The notes under the pieces were generated by a model. That model worked only from the letters and a program-made list of their open reading frames with translations. It searched no databases and had not been told where the DNA came from. Positions 1-12,500 of a DNA stretch of 35,517 bases are shown here, one piece after another. The DNA is from Polychytrium aggregatum (lineage: Eukaryota; Chytridiomycota; Chytridiomycetes; Polychytriales), in assembly GCF_025602895.1 (NCBI RefSeq), contig NW_026516473.1:1-35517 (forward strand), in the 5' to 3' direction. Numbering within the stretch: the stretch's first letter is position 1; every line of letters begins with the position of its first letter. Both the position numbers and the translations under genes were made by a program.

Positions 1-1599
1 TCGTGGATGCCGCCACATTGGGTGACCCTTACGTGGCCAGTTACGGGCCAGTACGTGCCCATTGGTTGTGCCCACCACGCATTGTAAAAAAGTACCCAAA
101 ACATATAGGCCCCGAGGTCACAGGGAGGTACAGGGAGGTCACAGCCTACATAAAACAGCGTCGTCTGCCTACCATGACTTGGACTTGGACACAGAGAAGC
201 GCGCCTCAGCATACAGCTCCCATTGAAGATCAAACTGCTGTGATCCTCATTATGGAATCGTGATCTCGGCCCATCTTTTGGACCGCCCAGGCTCTTCAAT
301 TTTAAAATTTCAAAATCCAGACCAGGCATCCGGCTATGATCCACCCGTGATCCACCGCCCCAAAGGACTTCACAGCATCACAGACCCACTGTAGAGTGAG
401 CCAGATAGAACTGCCATGGATCATATAGAAACGTAGGGCACAGGGAGGTCACAGGTGCCGATAGACCCCAGCCATGTGCGCCCCGTGAATCCTCCCGTGA
501 TTCCAGCCTAATGGCCCAGAGGGTTTTTTTTAAAATTTTAAAATTCCTAGTAGCCAAACCCTGGTCTCCAGGTCCAAAGGAACTTCACAGATCACAGATC
601 CACTATAGAGTGGGCCCGATAGAACGGGCTGGGTGATATAGAATCCGAGGTCACAGCGAGATCACAGCGCCTATTCTATCTTAGCGATTCTTCGACTCTT
701 CTGAGTACTACCGTCATCCTACACATCGCCTGTAGTATCCCCCCGTCACACACGTAGCACACGTAGCACACGTAGCACACGTATCACTGTTCCCACGCTT
801 CTAGCGCGTATTCCCATCACTCGCCTGTTGCTGGAGTTCCCACAGTTCCCAGAGTACCAGAGTACTCAAAGTATCCCCCGAAGTACCCAGAGTACTTCCC
901 CAGCTACCCATGCTTCTGAACTGCCACTGGTACTGCCACAGGTCAGGTTTTAGCCTGAACCCAAGGCTCGAGTCTATACTGGAGCTCAGGCCTGGGTTAA
1001 GGCTAGGCTTTAGGGCTCAGGGTTTAGGCTGTTCCCAGACCTGCGCTCTTGTACCGCGCGTTCAGGCCTGGACTGGGGCTGGTGTTGGGGCAGTATATAG
1101 AGAGAACACTGCAAGAGCTGATGTCTATAGCCTTATCACGGCCCAGACCAAACCCTGACCAGACACCCATTACAGGCTGCAGCTTGACACTGAGCCTAAG
1201 AACCGGAGCCTAAAGCCTAGAGCCTAAAGCCTAAGTACCAAGGCCTAAAGCCCGTGGTCTCTGGCCTGGCCTGTGAGCAAGCCATGATATATTCAATCCT
1301 ATTCAATTGTAGCTGTTTCTGTACTATACCATTCTATACTATACCATTCTCTTCTCTTCTATACTATTCTATTCTCTTCTATTCTCTTCTATTCTATTCT
1401 AATAGATCATACAATATAATAAAAGAGTATAGTAGTAGTATAGTAGTAGTATGGTAGTAGTAGTAGTAATAGTAGTAGTAGTAATAGTAGTAGAACATAT
1501 ACGGAGATAGAGGATACCATAGGAGAGACTGCAGCAGCTTGCCCTATACCCGCCCAAAGCCTCTATAGTAGACTCCACTGGCTTCAAACACGAGCGTGA
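1..1599. repeat. Divergent first satellite copy with internal deletion
   Basis: This copy is 1,599 bp rather than about 1,675. Near 360 it lacks a block of roughly 85 bp, joining the CCACCGCCC motif directly to CAAAGGACTTCACAG. Over the first 650 bases it differs from the other copies by many one-base insertions and deletions, including lengthened homopolymers. From about 660 to its end it is almost identical to them; one missing C near 855 is the only difference I noticed. The sharp switch from noisy to clean sequence suggests a poorly polished contig end, though real decay at an array edge is possible. Confidence 0.8.
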
Positions 1600-4500
1600 T
1601 CGTGGATGCCGCGCACATTGGGTGACCCGTACGTGGCCAGTACGTGGCCAGTACGTGCCCATTGGTTGTGCCCACCACGCATTGTAAAAAGTACCCAAAC
1701 ATATAGGCACCGAGGTCACAGGGAGGTCACAGGGAGGTCACAGCCTACATAAAACAGCGTCGTCTGCTACCATGACTTGGACTTGGACACAGAGGAAGCG
1801 CGCCTCAGCATACAGATCCCCATTGAAGATCAAACTGCTGTGATCTCATTATGGAATCTGTGATCTCGGCCCATCTTTTGGACCGCCCAGGCCTCTTCAA
1901 TTTTAAAATTTCAAAATCCAGCCAGGCATCCGGCTATGATCCACCCGTGATCCACCGCCCGTGATCCACCCGTGATTCCAGCCTATGGCCAGAGGGTTTT
2001 TTAAAATTTTAAAATTCTAGAGCCAAACCCTGGTCCTCCAGGTCCAAAGGACTTCACAGATCACAGACCCACTGTAGAGTGAGCCAGATAGAACTGCCTG
2101 GATCATATAGAAACCGAGGTCACAGGGAGGTCACAGTGCCGATAGACCCCAGCCATTCGCCCGTGATCCTCCCGTGATTCCAGCCTATGGCCAGAGGGTT
2201 TTTTTTTAAAATTTTAAAATTCTAGAGCCAAACCCTGGTCTCCAGGTCCAAAGGACTTCACAGATCACAGATCCACTATAGAGTGGGCCCGATAGAACTG
2301 GCTGGGTGATATAGAATCCGAGGTCACAGCGAGATCACAGCGCCTATTCTATCTTAGCGATTCTTCGACTCTTCTGAGTACTACCGTCATCCTACACATC
2401 GCCTGTAGTATCCCCCCGTCACACACGTAGCACACGTAGCACACGTAGCACACGTATCACTGTTCCCACGCTTCTAGCGCGTATTCCCATCACTCGCCTG
2501 TTGCTGGAGTTCCCACAGTTCCCAGAGTACCCAGAGTACTCAAAGTATCCCCCGAAGTACCCAGAGTACTTCCCCAGCTACCCATGCTTCTGAACTGCCA
2601 CTGGTACTGCCACAGGTCAGGTTTTAGCCTGAACCCAAGGCTCGAGTCTATACTGGAGCTCAGGCCTGGGTTAAGGCTAGGCTTTAGGGCTCAGGGTTTA
2701 GGCTGTTCCCAGACCTGCGCTCTTGTACCGCGCGTTCAGGCCTGGACTGGGGCTGGTGTTGGGGCAGTATATAGAGAGAACACTGCAAGAGCTGATGTCT
2801 ATAGCCTTATCACGGCCCAGACCAAACCCTGACCAGACACCCATTACAGGCTGCAGCTTGACACTGAGCCTAAGAACCGGAGCCTAAAGCCTAGAGCCTA
2901 AAGCCTAAGTACCAAGGCCTAAAGCCCGTGGTCTCTGGCCTGGCCTGTGAGCAAGCCATGATATATTCAATCCTATTCAATTGTAGCTGTTTCTGTACTA
3001 TACCATTCTATACTATACCATTCTCTTCTCTTCTATACTATTCTATTCTCTTCTATTCTCTTCTATTCTATTCTAATAGATCATACAATATAATAAAAGA
3101 GTATAGTAGTAGTATAGTAGTAGTATGGTAGTAGTAGTAGTAATAGTAGTAGTAGTAATAGTAGTAGAACATATACGGAGATAGAGGATACCATAGGAGA
3201 GACTGCAGCAGCTTGCCCTATACCCGCCCAAAGCCTCTATAGTAGACTCCACTGGCTTCAAACACGAGCGTGATCGTGGATGCCGCGCACATTGGGTGAC
3301 CCGTACGTGGCCAGTACGTGGCCAGTACGTGCCCATTGGTTGTGCCCACCACGCATTGTAAAAAGTACCCAAACATATAGGCACCGAGGTCACAGGGAGG
3401 TCACAGGGAGGTCACAGCCTACATAAAACAGCGTCGTCTGCTACCATGACTTGGACTTGGACACAGAGGAAGCGCGCCTCAGCATACAGATCCCCATTGA
3501 AGATCAAACTGCTGTGATCTCATTATGGAATCTGTGATCTCGGCCCATCTTTTGGACCGCCCAGGCCTCTTCAATTTTAAAATTTCAAAATCCAGCCAGG
3601 CATCCGGCTATGATCCACCCGTGATCCACCGCCCGTGATCCACCCGTGATTCCAGCCTATGGCCAGAGGGTTTTTTAAAATTTTAAAATTCTAGAGCCAA
3701 ACCCTGGTCCTCCAGGTCCAAAGGACTTCACAGATCACAGACCCACTGTAGAGTGAGCCAGATAGAACTGCCTGGATCATATAGAAACCGAGGTCACAGG
3801 GAGGTCACAGTGCCGATAGACCCCAGCCATTCGCCCGTGATCCTCCCGTGATTCCAGCCTATGGCCAGAGGGTTTTTTTTTTAAAATTTTAAAATTCTAG
3901 AGCCAAACCCTGGTCTCCAGGTCCAAAGGACTTCACAGATCACAGATCCACTATAGAGTGGGCCCGATAGAACTGGCTGGGTGATATAGAATCCGAGGTC
4001 ACAGCGAGATCACAGCGCCTATTCTATCTTAGCGATTCTTCGACTCTTCTGAGTACTACCGTCATCCTACACATCGCCTGTAGTATCCCCCCGTCACACA
4101 CGTAGCACACGTAGCACACGTAGCACACGTATCACTGTTCCCACGCTTCTAGCGCGTATTCCCATCACTCGCCTGTTGCTGGAGTTCCCACAGTTCCCAG
4201 AGTACCCAGAGTACTCAAAGTATCCCCCGAAGTACCCAGAGTACTTCCCCAGCTACCCATGCTTCTGAACTGCCACTGGTACTGCCACAGGTCAGGTTTT
4301 AGCCTGAACCCAAGGCTCGAGTCTATACTGGAGCTCAGGCCTGGGTTAAGGCTAGGCTTTAGGGCTCAGGGTTTAGGCTGTTCCCAGACCTGCGCTCTTG
4401 TACCGCGCGTTCAGGCCTGGACTGGGGCTGGTGTTGGGGCAGTATATAGAGAGAACACTGCAAGAGCTGATGTCTATAGCCTTATCACGGCCCAGACCAA

Positions 4501-7500
4501 ACCCTGACCAGACACCCATTACAGGCTGCAGCTTGACACTGAGCCTAAGAACCGGAGCCTAAAGCCTAGAGCCTAAAGCCTAAGTACCAAGGCCTAAAGC
4601 CCGTGGTCTCTGGCCTGGCCTGTGAGCAAGCCATGATATATTCAATCCTATTCAATTGTAGCTGTTTCTGTACTATACCATTCTATACTATACCATTCTC
4701 TTCTCTTCTATACTATTCTATTCTCTTCTATTCTCTTCTATTCTATTCTAATAGATCATACAATATAATAAAAGAGTATAGTAGTAGTATAGTAGTAGTA
4801 TGGTAGTAGTAGTAGTAATAGTAGTAGTAGTAATAGTAGTAGAACATATACGGAGATAGAGGATACCATAGGAGAGACTGCAGCAGCTTGCCCTATACCC
4901 GCCCAAAGCCTCTATAGTAGACTCCACTGGCTTCAAACACGAGCGTGATCGTGGATGCCGCGCACATTGGGTGACCCGTACGTGGCCAGTACGTGGCCAG
5001 TACGTGCCCATTGGTTGTGCCCACCACGCATTGTAAAAAGTACCCAAACATATAGGCACCGAGGTCACAGGGAGGTCACAGGGAGGTCACAGCCTACATA
5101 AAACAGCGTCGTCTGCTACCATGACTTGGACTTGGACACAGAGGAAGCGCGCCTCAGCATACAGATCCCCATTGAAGATCAAACTGCTGTGATCTCATTA
5201 TGGAATCTGTGATCTCGGCCCATCTTTTGGACCGCCCAGGCCTCTTCAATTTTAAAATTTCAAAATCCAGCCAGGCATCCGGCTATGATCCACCCGTGAT
5301 CCACCGCCCGTGATCCACCCGTGATTCCAGCCTATGGCCAGAGGGTTTTTTAAAATTTTAAAATTCTAGAGCCAAACCCTGGTCCTCCAGGTCCAAAGGA
5401 CTTCACAGATCACAGACCCACTGTAGAGTGAGCCAGATAGAACTGCCTGGATCATATAGAAACCGAGGTCACAGGGAGGTCACAGTGCCGATAGACCCCA
5501 GCCATTCGCCCGTGATCCTCCCGTGATTCCAGCCTATGGCCAGAGGGTTTTTTTTTTAAAATTTTAAAATTCTAGAGCCAAACCCTGGTCTCCAGGTCCA
5601 AAGGACTTCACAGATCACAGATCCACTATAGAGTGGGCCCGATAGAACTGGCTGGGTGATATAGAATCCGAGGTCACAGCGAGATCACAGCGCCTATTCT
5701 ATCTTAGCGATTCTTCGACTCTTCTGAGTACTACCGTCATCCTACACATCGCCTGTAGTATCCCCCCGTCACACACGTAGCACACGTAGCACACGTAGCA
5801 CACGTATCACTGTTCCCACGCTTCTAGCGCGTATTCCCATCACTCGCCTGTTGCTGGAGTTCCCACAGTTCCCAGAGTACCCAGAGTACTCAAAGTATCC
5901 CCCGAAGTACCCAGAGTACTTCCCCAGCTACCCATGCTTCTGAACTGCCACTGGTACTGCCACAGGTCAGGTTTTAGCCTGAACCCAAGGCTCGAGTCTA
6001 TACTGGAGCTCAGGCCTGGGTTAAGGCTAGGCTTTAGGGCTCAGGGTTTAGGCTGTTCCCAGACCTGCGCTCTTGTACCGCGCGTTCAGGCCTGGACTGG
6101 GGCTGGTGTTGGGGCAGTATATAGAGAGAACACTGCAAGAGCTGATGTCTATAGCCTTATCACGGCCCAGACCAAACCCTGACCAGACACCCATTACAGG
6201 CTGCAGCTTGACACTGAGCCTAAGAACCGGAGCCTAAAGCCTAGAGCCTAAAGCCTAAGTACCAAGGCCTAAAGCCCGTGGTCTCTGGCCTGGCCTGTGA
6301 GCAAGCCATGATATATTCAATCCTATTCAATTGTAGCTGTTTCTGTACTATACCATTCTATACTATACCATTCTCTTCTCTTCTATACTATTCTATTCTC
6401 TTCTATTCTCTTCTATTCTATTCTAATAGATCATACAATATAATAAAAGAGTATAGTAGTAGTATAGTAGTAGTATGGTAGTAGTAGTAGTAATAGTAGT
6501 AGTAGTAATAGTAGTAGAACATATACGGAGATAGAGGATACCATAGGAGAGACTGCAGCAGCTTGCCCTATACCCGCCCAAAGCCTCTATAGTAGACTCC
6601 ACTGGCTTCAAACACGAGCGTGATCGTGGATGCCGCGCACATTGGGTGACCCGTACGTGGCCAGTACGTGGCCAGTACGTGCCCATTGGTTGTGCCCACC
6701 ACGCATTGTAAAAAGTACCCAAACATATAGGCACCGAGGTCACAGGGAGGTCACAGGGAGGTCACAGCCTACATAAAACAGCGTCGTCTGCTACCATGAC
6801 TTGGACTTGGACACAGAGGAAGCGCGCCTCAGCATACAGATCCCCATTGAAGATCAAACTGCTGTGATCTCATTATGGAATCTGTGATCTCGGCCCATCT
6901 TTTGGACCGCCCAGGCCTCTTCAATTTTAAAATTTCAAAATCCAGCCAGGCATCCGGCTATGATCCACCCGTGATCCACCGCCCGTGATCCACCCGTGAT
7001 TCCAGCCTATGGCCAGAGGGTTTTTTAAAATTTTAAAATTCTAGAGCCAAACCCTGGTCCTCCAGGTCCAAAGGACTTCACAGATCACAGACCCACTGTA
7101 GAGTGAGCCAGATAGAACTGCCTGGATCATATAGAAACCGAGGTCACAGGGAGGTCACAGTGCCGATAGACCCCAGCCATTCGCCCGTGATCCTCCCGTG
7201 ATTCCAGCCTATGGCCAGAGGGTTTTTTTTTAAAATTTTAAAATTCTAGAGCCAAACCCTGGTCTCCAGGTCCAAAGGACTTCACAGATCACAGATCCAC
7301 TATAGAGTGGGCCCGATAGAACTGGCTGGGTGATATAGAATCCGAGGTCACAGCGAGATCACAGCGCCTATTCTATCTTAGCGATTCTTCGACTCTTCTG
7401 AGTACTACCGTCATCCTACACATCGCCTGTAGTATCCCCCCGTCACACACGTAGCACACGTAGCACACGTAGCACACGTATCACTGTTCCCACGCTTCTA

Positions 7501-7649
7501 GCGCGTATTCCCATCACTCGCCTGTTGCTGGAGTTCCCACAGTTCCCAGAGTACCCAGAGTACTCAAAGTATCCCCCGAAGTACCCAGAGTACTTCCCCA
7601 GCTACCCATGCTTCTGAACTGCCACTGGTACTGCCACAGGTCAGGTTTT
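1..7649. repeat. Tandem satellite array, unit about 1,675 bp
   Basis: Taking the same base of each unit as reference, copies begin at 1, 1600, 3274, 4949 and 6624, giving periods of 1674, 1675 and 1675 for the full copies. The last copy stops at 7649, where an LTR begins. Copies 2-5 look identical by eye except for one poly-T run of 9, 10, 10 and 9 T (near 2199, 3872, 5547 and 7222), which explains the one-base period difference. Inside each unit are a roughly 200-bp internal duplication around TTTTAAAATTTTAAAA, repeated AGGTCACAG motifs, a 10-bp CACACGTAGC mini-array, TTCTATTCTC and TAG microsatellites, and clusters of GCCTAAA and TTTAGG. Small open frames of 67-106 codons recur in every unit but carry no recognisable domain and low-complexity codons, so I do not call genes. 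The array continues off the left edge. Subtelomeric or pericentromeric satellite are both possible. Confidence 0.95.
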
Positions 7650-8230
7650 TGTCATGAACACCCTCTGCCTTTGCCCACTCCCTTCCTTTACCCTTGCCCT
7701 TTCCTTTCTGTTTGCCGGTCTTAGTGCTTTCCCTTCCTTCTGTTTGTTTGTTTCCCGCGCTGTGCTGCCTTGTTGTCTTACCGCAAGCACGCGCGCTGCC
7801 TGTGTTCCGTTCCCGCTCCCTTGCTGTTGGTCATGGGTTACGCCCACGACGCCGCCTCGACGCCGCCTGACGCCTTGGCGCCGCCAAGCCGCCGCCACTG
7901 ACGCCCGCTGACTCACGGATCCCGAGTCACGGCCGCCACCTGCTTCGCTCGCTGCTTCGCCCTCCCCGCCGCTGCTTCGCTCCTGCCCCCTCGCTCTGCA
8001 GCGTCGATCCTTGGCGCTCGCATAAATAGCCCTCCGACCAGCCTCTGTCTTTTGCCTTCGTCTTGCCACTTTGTATTTTTAGTATCCTAAGCCTTGGATC
8101 TAGAATAAAACTTTGGCTTCACACTTGACACTCTGTGTCCCAGTCCAGTCCCCGCTCCTCTCCCTACGTTCGAGTCTTGCATTAGGACTCTTGCGCACTT
8201 CCCTGCTTGCCCCGTTGTCCAGTCTTGACA
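7650..8230 (+). repeat. 5' LTR of element A
   Basis: The 581-bp repeat starts TGTCATGAACACC at the end of the satellite and ends TCTTGACA just before the primer site. It carries an ATAAATAG box at 8022-8029 and AATAAA at 8104-8109. It differs from the 3' copy at about 15 positions, most of them in the first 200 bases (U3). Confidence 0.93.
8022..8068 (+). promoter_or_regulatory. LTR A core promoter and putative transcript 5' end
   Basis: ATAAATAG at 8022-8029 is a TATA-like element. GTCTTGCCA at 8060-8068 lies 38 bases downstream, where transcription would be expected to start. That 9-mer is the exact complement of TGGCAAGAC at 8233-8241 beside the LTR. The start site is inferred from spacing only. 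Confidence 0.5.
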
Positions 8231-8241
8231 CTTGGCAAGAC
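8231..8241 (+). other. Primer binding site of element A (self-priming or tRNA type)
   Basis: Two bases after the LTR comes TGGCAAGAC (8233-8241). It begins with TGG like a tRNA-primed site, but is also complementary over 9 bases to GTCTTGCCA at 8060-8068, 38 bases past the LTR TATA box. Self-priming by the transcript's own 5' end is known from Tf1/sushi-type elements. Element B shows the same geometry with a longer match and no TGG, which favours self-priming here too. Confidence 0.5.
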
Positions 8242-8301
8242 CTTCAACAACCCCCCACTTGCCCTGCCTTTGCCCCGTCCCCTTCTCTATCTCTTTTACC
8301 A

Positions 8302-9540
8302 ATGGCTTCCCCTTCTGGCCTTTCCGAGCCCGAGCTCCAGGCCATCCGTGCGGTCATTATCCAGTCCGCCGAGAACGCCCGTTCTCTCCAGGACTTTTCC
8401 AAGTTCCTCCACGATCAGGATGATGCGCTCAACCGCATCACCGATCGTATGGACCAGGTCCTGGCTCGCCGTGAAGAGGATGTCCGCCAAGTGGTCGCCG
8501 CCAGTGTCCAGGAGGCCCTCCGCAGCTACCAGGCCCAGCTACCTCCTCCTGCTCCCGCTCCCGCCCCGATCCGTCGTGCAGGTCGCCCCTACTTCGGCGT
8601 TCCTGACGACGTCGATGATCCTGCCCAAGACCCCGAGGACAACCCTGTTGGTCGCAACTCTGCCACCAGGCAGATAGGTCCCCCTGATCGCTTCTCTGGT
8701 AAGGACCCGAGCCGCTGCAATGCCTTCCTCTCGCATTGCAGACTGGCCTTCGTGTCCAACCCTCCCCTCTTCCAGACTGAAAGGGATAAGGTGTTCTACG
8801 CCTTATCCTATCTCGATGGTACTGCTGCAGACTACATGCAGCCGTACATCGATCAGTTGGAGAGAGACCCCGAGTGCTCTCCCCCTGCCATCCGTGACTT
8901 TGCCGGTTTCTCCGAGTGGCTCCGTGCTGCCTTTGGCCAGGTCCAGCCCACCATCGCCGCTGCTCGCGAGATGGTCAGGCTTTACCAAGTCACCTCCGCC
9001 GCCGCCTATGCCGCCGAGTACCGCCGCCAAGCCGTCCACCTCCTCACTTGGTCCCAAGACCCTCTCATGTTCCACTTCGAGAGTGGACTCAAGCCCTCGG
9101 TTCAAGACTGAACTCTCCCGCCGCTCCTTCGACAACCTCGAAGATCTCATGCAAGCGGCGATCGCCATCGACAACCGCCAGGAGGACCAACGTTCCCGCC
9201 GTCCCAACCACCGCTCCGCTCCTGCTCCTGCTCCTGCTCGTCCGGCTCCTCTCCCTTCCGTCCGGCTCCTCGTCCCTTCGCTCCTGCTCCTCCTCCTCGC
9301 CCCGCTCAAGCCTTCAACGTTCCGCAGCCCATGGACCTCAGCCAGGCCTCCGCTCGCAGGCTGACCGCCGAGGACAAGGCCGCCCTCCGTGCTGCCAACC
9401 GCTGCTTTTATTGCAAGCAGGAAGGGCACATTGCCCTTCGCTGCCCCAATAAGGCATCCTCCCGCTTGGCTGCCATCGATGCTTCTTTGGCTGTCGTTGA
9501 TGTGAATAAACTTGACGACCAGGAAAACTTCTCTGCCTAG
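8302..9540 (+). pseudogene. Element A gag, frame-disrupted (capsid plus CCHC zinc knuckle)
   Basis: The frame opens at ATG 8302 (MASPSGLSEPEL). It contains a coiled-coil-like N-terminus, a proline/alanine linker and a retrotransposon-gag capsid segment around FSGKDPSRCNAFLSHCRLAF (about 8692-8751). It stops at 9109-9111, but the gag-like reading continues in the +1 frame (KTELSRRSFDNLEDLMQAAI, from about 9105). It returns to the first frame within the proline-rich stretch of about 9200-9300, ending with a CCHC knuckle CFYCKQEGHIALRC (near 9400) and a TAG at 9538-9540. One extra T in GGTTCAAG near 9100 would account for the first shift. Two compensating one-base changes mean this copy cannot make normal Gag; assembly error is an alternative. 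Confidence 0.8.
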
Positions 9541-12500
9541 AAAAGGTCGGAGGAGCTTTCCTAGGCGTCAATCATGTCATAAATCTTCCTCCTGTAAATG
9601 TCTCCACGGTAAATCACTCTTCTGCCTTTTGCCATCTTGCCCCCGTCACCATTGCCACCGTTTCCACTGCTCTTGCTTCTTCGTCTTCGCCTCCCGAGCC
9701 TGACATCCAACGTCAGCCCTCCCTCGCTGTGACTCTGCTGTGCGGTCCAGAGTCCATACGGGCAACCGCCATGATCGATACCGGCGCGGTTACTTCGTTT
9801 ATGGACACTGGATTCGCCGCAACCCACGCTCTCCCCACCTTTGCAACTTCTTTCGTCATCACTCTTGCCGATGGTTCTTCGATGGAGTCTAGTCTTGGAG
9901 TTTGTGTTTCTATGATCACAGGCATCAGCCACTATGAACAAATCTCGTTCGCGCTGATTCCCTTGGCTTCATACCCGATCATCTTGGGTATGGATTGGAT
10001 CAAGAAACACAAACCCTACTTTGACTGGCACCATGACTCTATTTTCTTGCCTTGCACCTCTATCCACAGTTTGGCCTCCCCGTTCTCTCCCGAGCCACAG
10101 TCCTCTAGGTCCAGCCCTGCCGAGTCCCCTGCTGAGGTCCCCGCCGAGCCTGCCGTGTCCCTGCCCGAGTCCAAGATTGTTCCTGCCAAGTCCCCAGCCG
10201 AGTCCCCAGCCGAGCCCGAGATCCTCCCTGCCTTGCCTCCTGCCGTGCCCAAGCCCAGTCCTGCCTTGCCTCCTGCCGTCCCAAAGACCAAGACCAAGAC
10301 CCAGTCCCTGCCCAGCGTCAGCCTGATCGGCAGCATCCCCTTCCAGCACGCCGTCCAGAAGGAAGGCCTGGAAGTGTTCCTCTTGGATGCTGCCCGAGTC
10401 CTGTCCCTCTGCTCCGTCGACGCTGGAGCCAAGCCCAAGGCCGAGCCCTCTGTCCCCTCCAAGTACTCGTCCTTTGCCAAGGTGTTGTCCAAGTCCGAGG
10501 CCGACAAGCTCCCCCAGCACCGCCCTTACGACCACACGATCCCGTTGGTCGAAGGTGCGTCTCCGTCGTTTGGGCCCGTCTACAACCTCTCCAAGCCGGA
10601 GATGGACGCCCTCCACACCTACATCCAAGAGAACCTCTCCAAGGGTTTCATCCGCCGTTCCGAGTCCCCTGCCGGTGCCCCAGTCCTGTTCGTCAAGAAG
10701 AAGGATGGCTCCCTCCGTCTCTGCGTCGACTACCGGGCCCTGAACAAGATCACCGTGCCGAACCGCTGTCCCCTTCCTCTGATTGCCGAGACGTTCGACA
10801 ACCTCGGCAAGGCCAAGATCTTCACCAAGCTCGACATGCGAGGCGCATACAACCTTTTGCGCATCGCTGAAGGTGAAGAGTGGAAGACGGCCTTCCGCTG
10901 CCGCTACGGCCATTTCGAGTACAACGTCATGCCGTTCGGCTTGACCAACGCTCCTGCCTCGTTCCAAGCCTTCGTCAACGATGTCCTCCGAGAATACCTT
11001 GACCAGTTCGTGGTCGTCTACCTGGACGACATCCTCATCTACTCCTCCGATCCTGCCGAGCACGAGGCTCATGTCAAGAAAGTCCTGACCAAGCTCCAAG
11101 ACGCCGGACTCTCACTCAAGCTTGAAAAGTGTGAGTTCGACCAGTCCTCCGTCGCCTTCCTCGGGTTCATCATCTCGCCCGATGGAATCTCCATGGATCC
11201 CGACAAGGTCAAGGCCATCCAGGAGTGGGAGATCCCCCGATCTGCCCACGACATCCAAGTCTTCCTCGGCCTGGCGAACTTCTACCGTCGGTTCGTCAAG
11301 GACTACTCCAAGATCGCCACCCCGCTGACGGACCTCCTGAAGAAGGACATCAAGTTCTCCTGGTCTCCCTCGGCTCAAACGTCATTCCTGAAGCTTAAGG
11401 AATGCCTGAGCACCGGTCCTGTCCTCCGCCACTTCGACCCCGAGCGTCAGTGCGTCATCGAAGCCGACGCATCTGACTATGCTCTTGGCGCTGTTCTCAG
11501 TCAGCGCGACGACGAAGGCCTCCTGCACCCCGTGGCTTTCTACTCCCGGAAGCTGCTCGATGCGGAAATGAATTATCAAATCTATGATAAGGAACTTCTC
11601 GCCATCGTCGCAGCCTTCAAGCAATGGAGACACTACCTCGAGTTCTCCTCCCAAGCCACCGAGGTCGTCACCGACCACAAGAACCTCGAATACTTCCAGA
11701 CCTCCCGCAACCTCAGCCGTCGCCAAGTCCGTTGGTCCGAGATCCTTGGCGATTACAACTTCGTCATCAGGTATCGACCCGGAACCCTCAACAATGCCGC
11801 CGACGCCCTCTCCCGCAAGGACAAGTTCCCTAAGGAGGGGGGTGACTCTCGTAGCTCCCCGAACACCCAGACCCTGCTGCCACCAAAACTCTTCGTTTCC
11901 GCCCTCCGAGCTGTTCCCGTTGCCCCCGAGTCCGAGGATATCGCCGCCCTCATCAAGTCAAACCTCAAGAAGGACTCTACCTTTGGTCCGATCCTGTCCC
12001 AAGTCCTCAAGAACCCTGCCTCCTGTCCCGGCTACTCCGTCGACAACGACCTTCTGCTCTTTGAAGGTCTCGTCTGCGTCCCCGATGTTCCCGAGCTCAA
12101 GCGCAAGATTCTCGTCGAGTGCCACGACTCGCCGACCGCCGGCCACTTCGGCGTCGCCAAGACCTTCGAGCTCGTCTCCCGGACCTTCCACTGGCCGACC
12201 ATGCGTCGCTACATCAAGGAGTATGTCTCCGGATGCGACACCTGCCAGCGGAACAAGCACTCCCGTCACAAGCCCTACGGACTCCTTGCCTCGCTCCCTG
12301 TTCCCGATCGCCCTTGGTCTTCTGTCTCCGTCGACTTCATCACCCAGCTTCCCGAGTCCTCTGGACACACAGCCATCTGTGTGTTTGTCGACCGCTTCAC
12401 CAAGATGGCCCACTTCGTCCCGTCAAGCAACGAGGCCAACGCCGAGGACACTGCTCGGATGTTTGTCGAGCACGTCTTCACCAAGCACGGTCTTCCAGAC

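Noticed and set aside
741..795. CACACGTAGC repeats considered as a CRISPR array
   Set aside because: Direct 10-bp tandem units without spacers, in a eukaryotic satellite.
990..1250. TTTAGGG/CCTAAA words considered as a true telomere
   Set aside because: Only scattered, degenerate words inside each satellite unit; no uninterrupted telomere tract.
910..6743. Recurring small open frames (82, 67 and 106 codons) in every satellite unit
   Set aside because: They repeat only because the DNA repeats. The 67- and 106-codon frames are made largely of microsatellite (TTCTATTC, TAG), and none has a motif or plausible start context.
7641..8069. 142-codon minus-strand frame in LTR A, and a 274-codon version over the 3' LTRs (19414-20238)
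   Set aside because: Arg/Gly/Gln-rich antisense of a GC-rich LTR; the longer version runs through the LTR B end, the pol tail and LTR A, which have no shared coding history.
9969..11099. 376-codon minus-strand frame opposite element A pol
   Set aside because: Gly/Leu/Asp-rich shadow of a strongly coding strand with C-rich third positions; the RT motifs are on the + strand.
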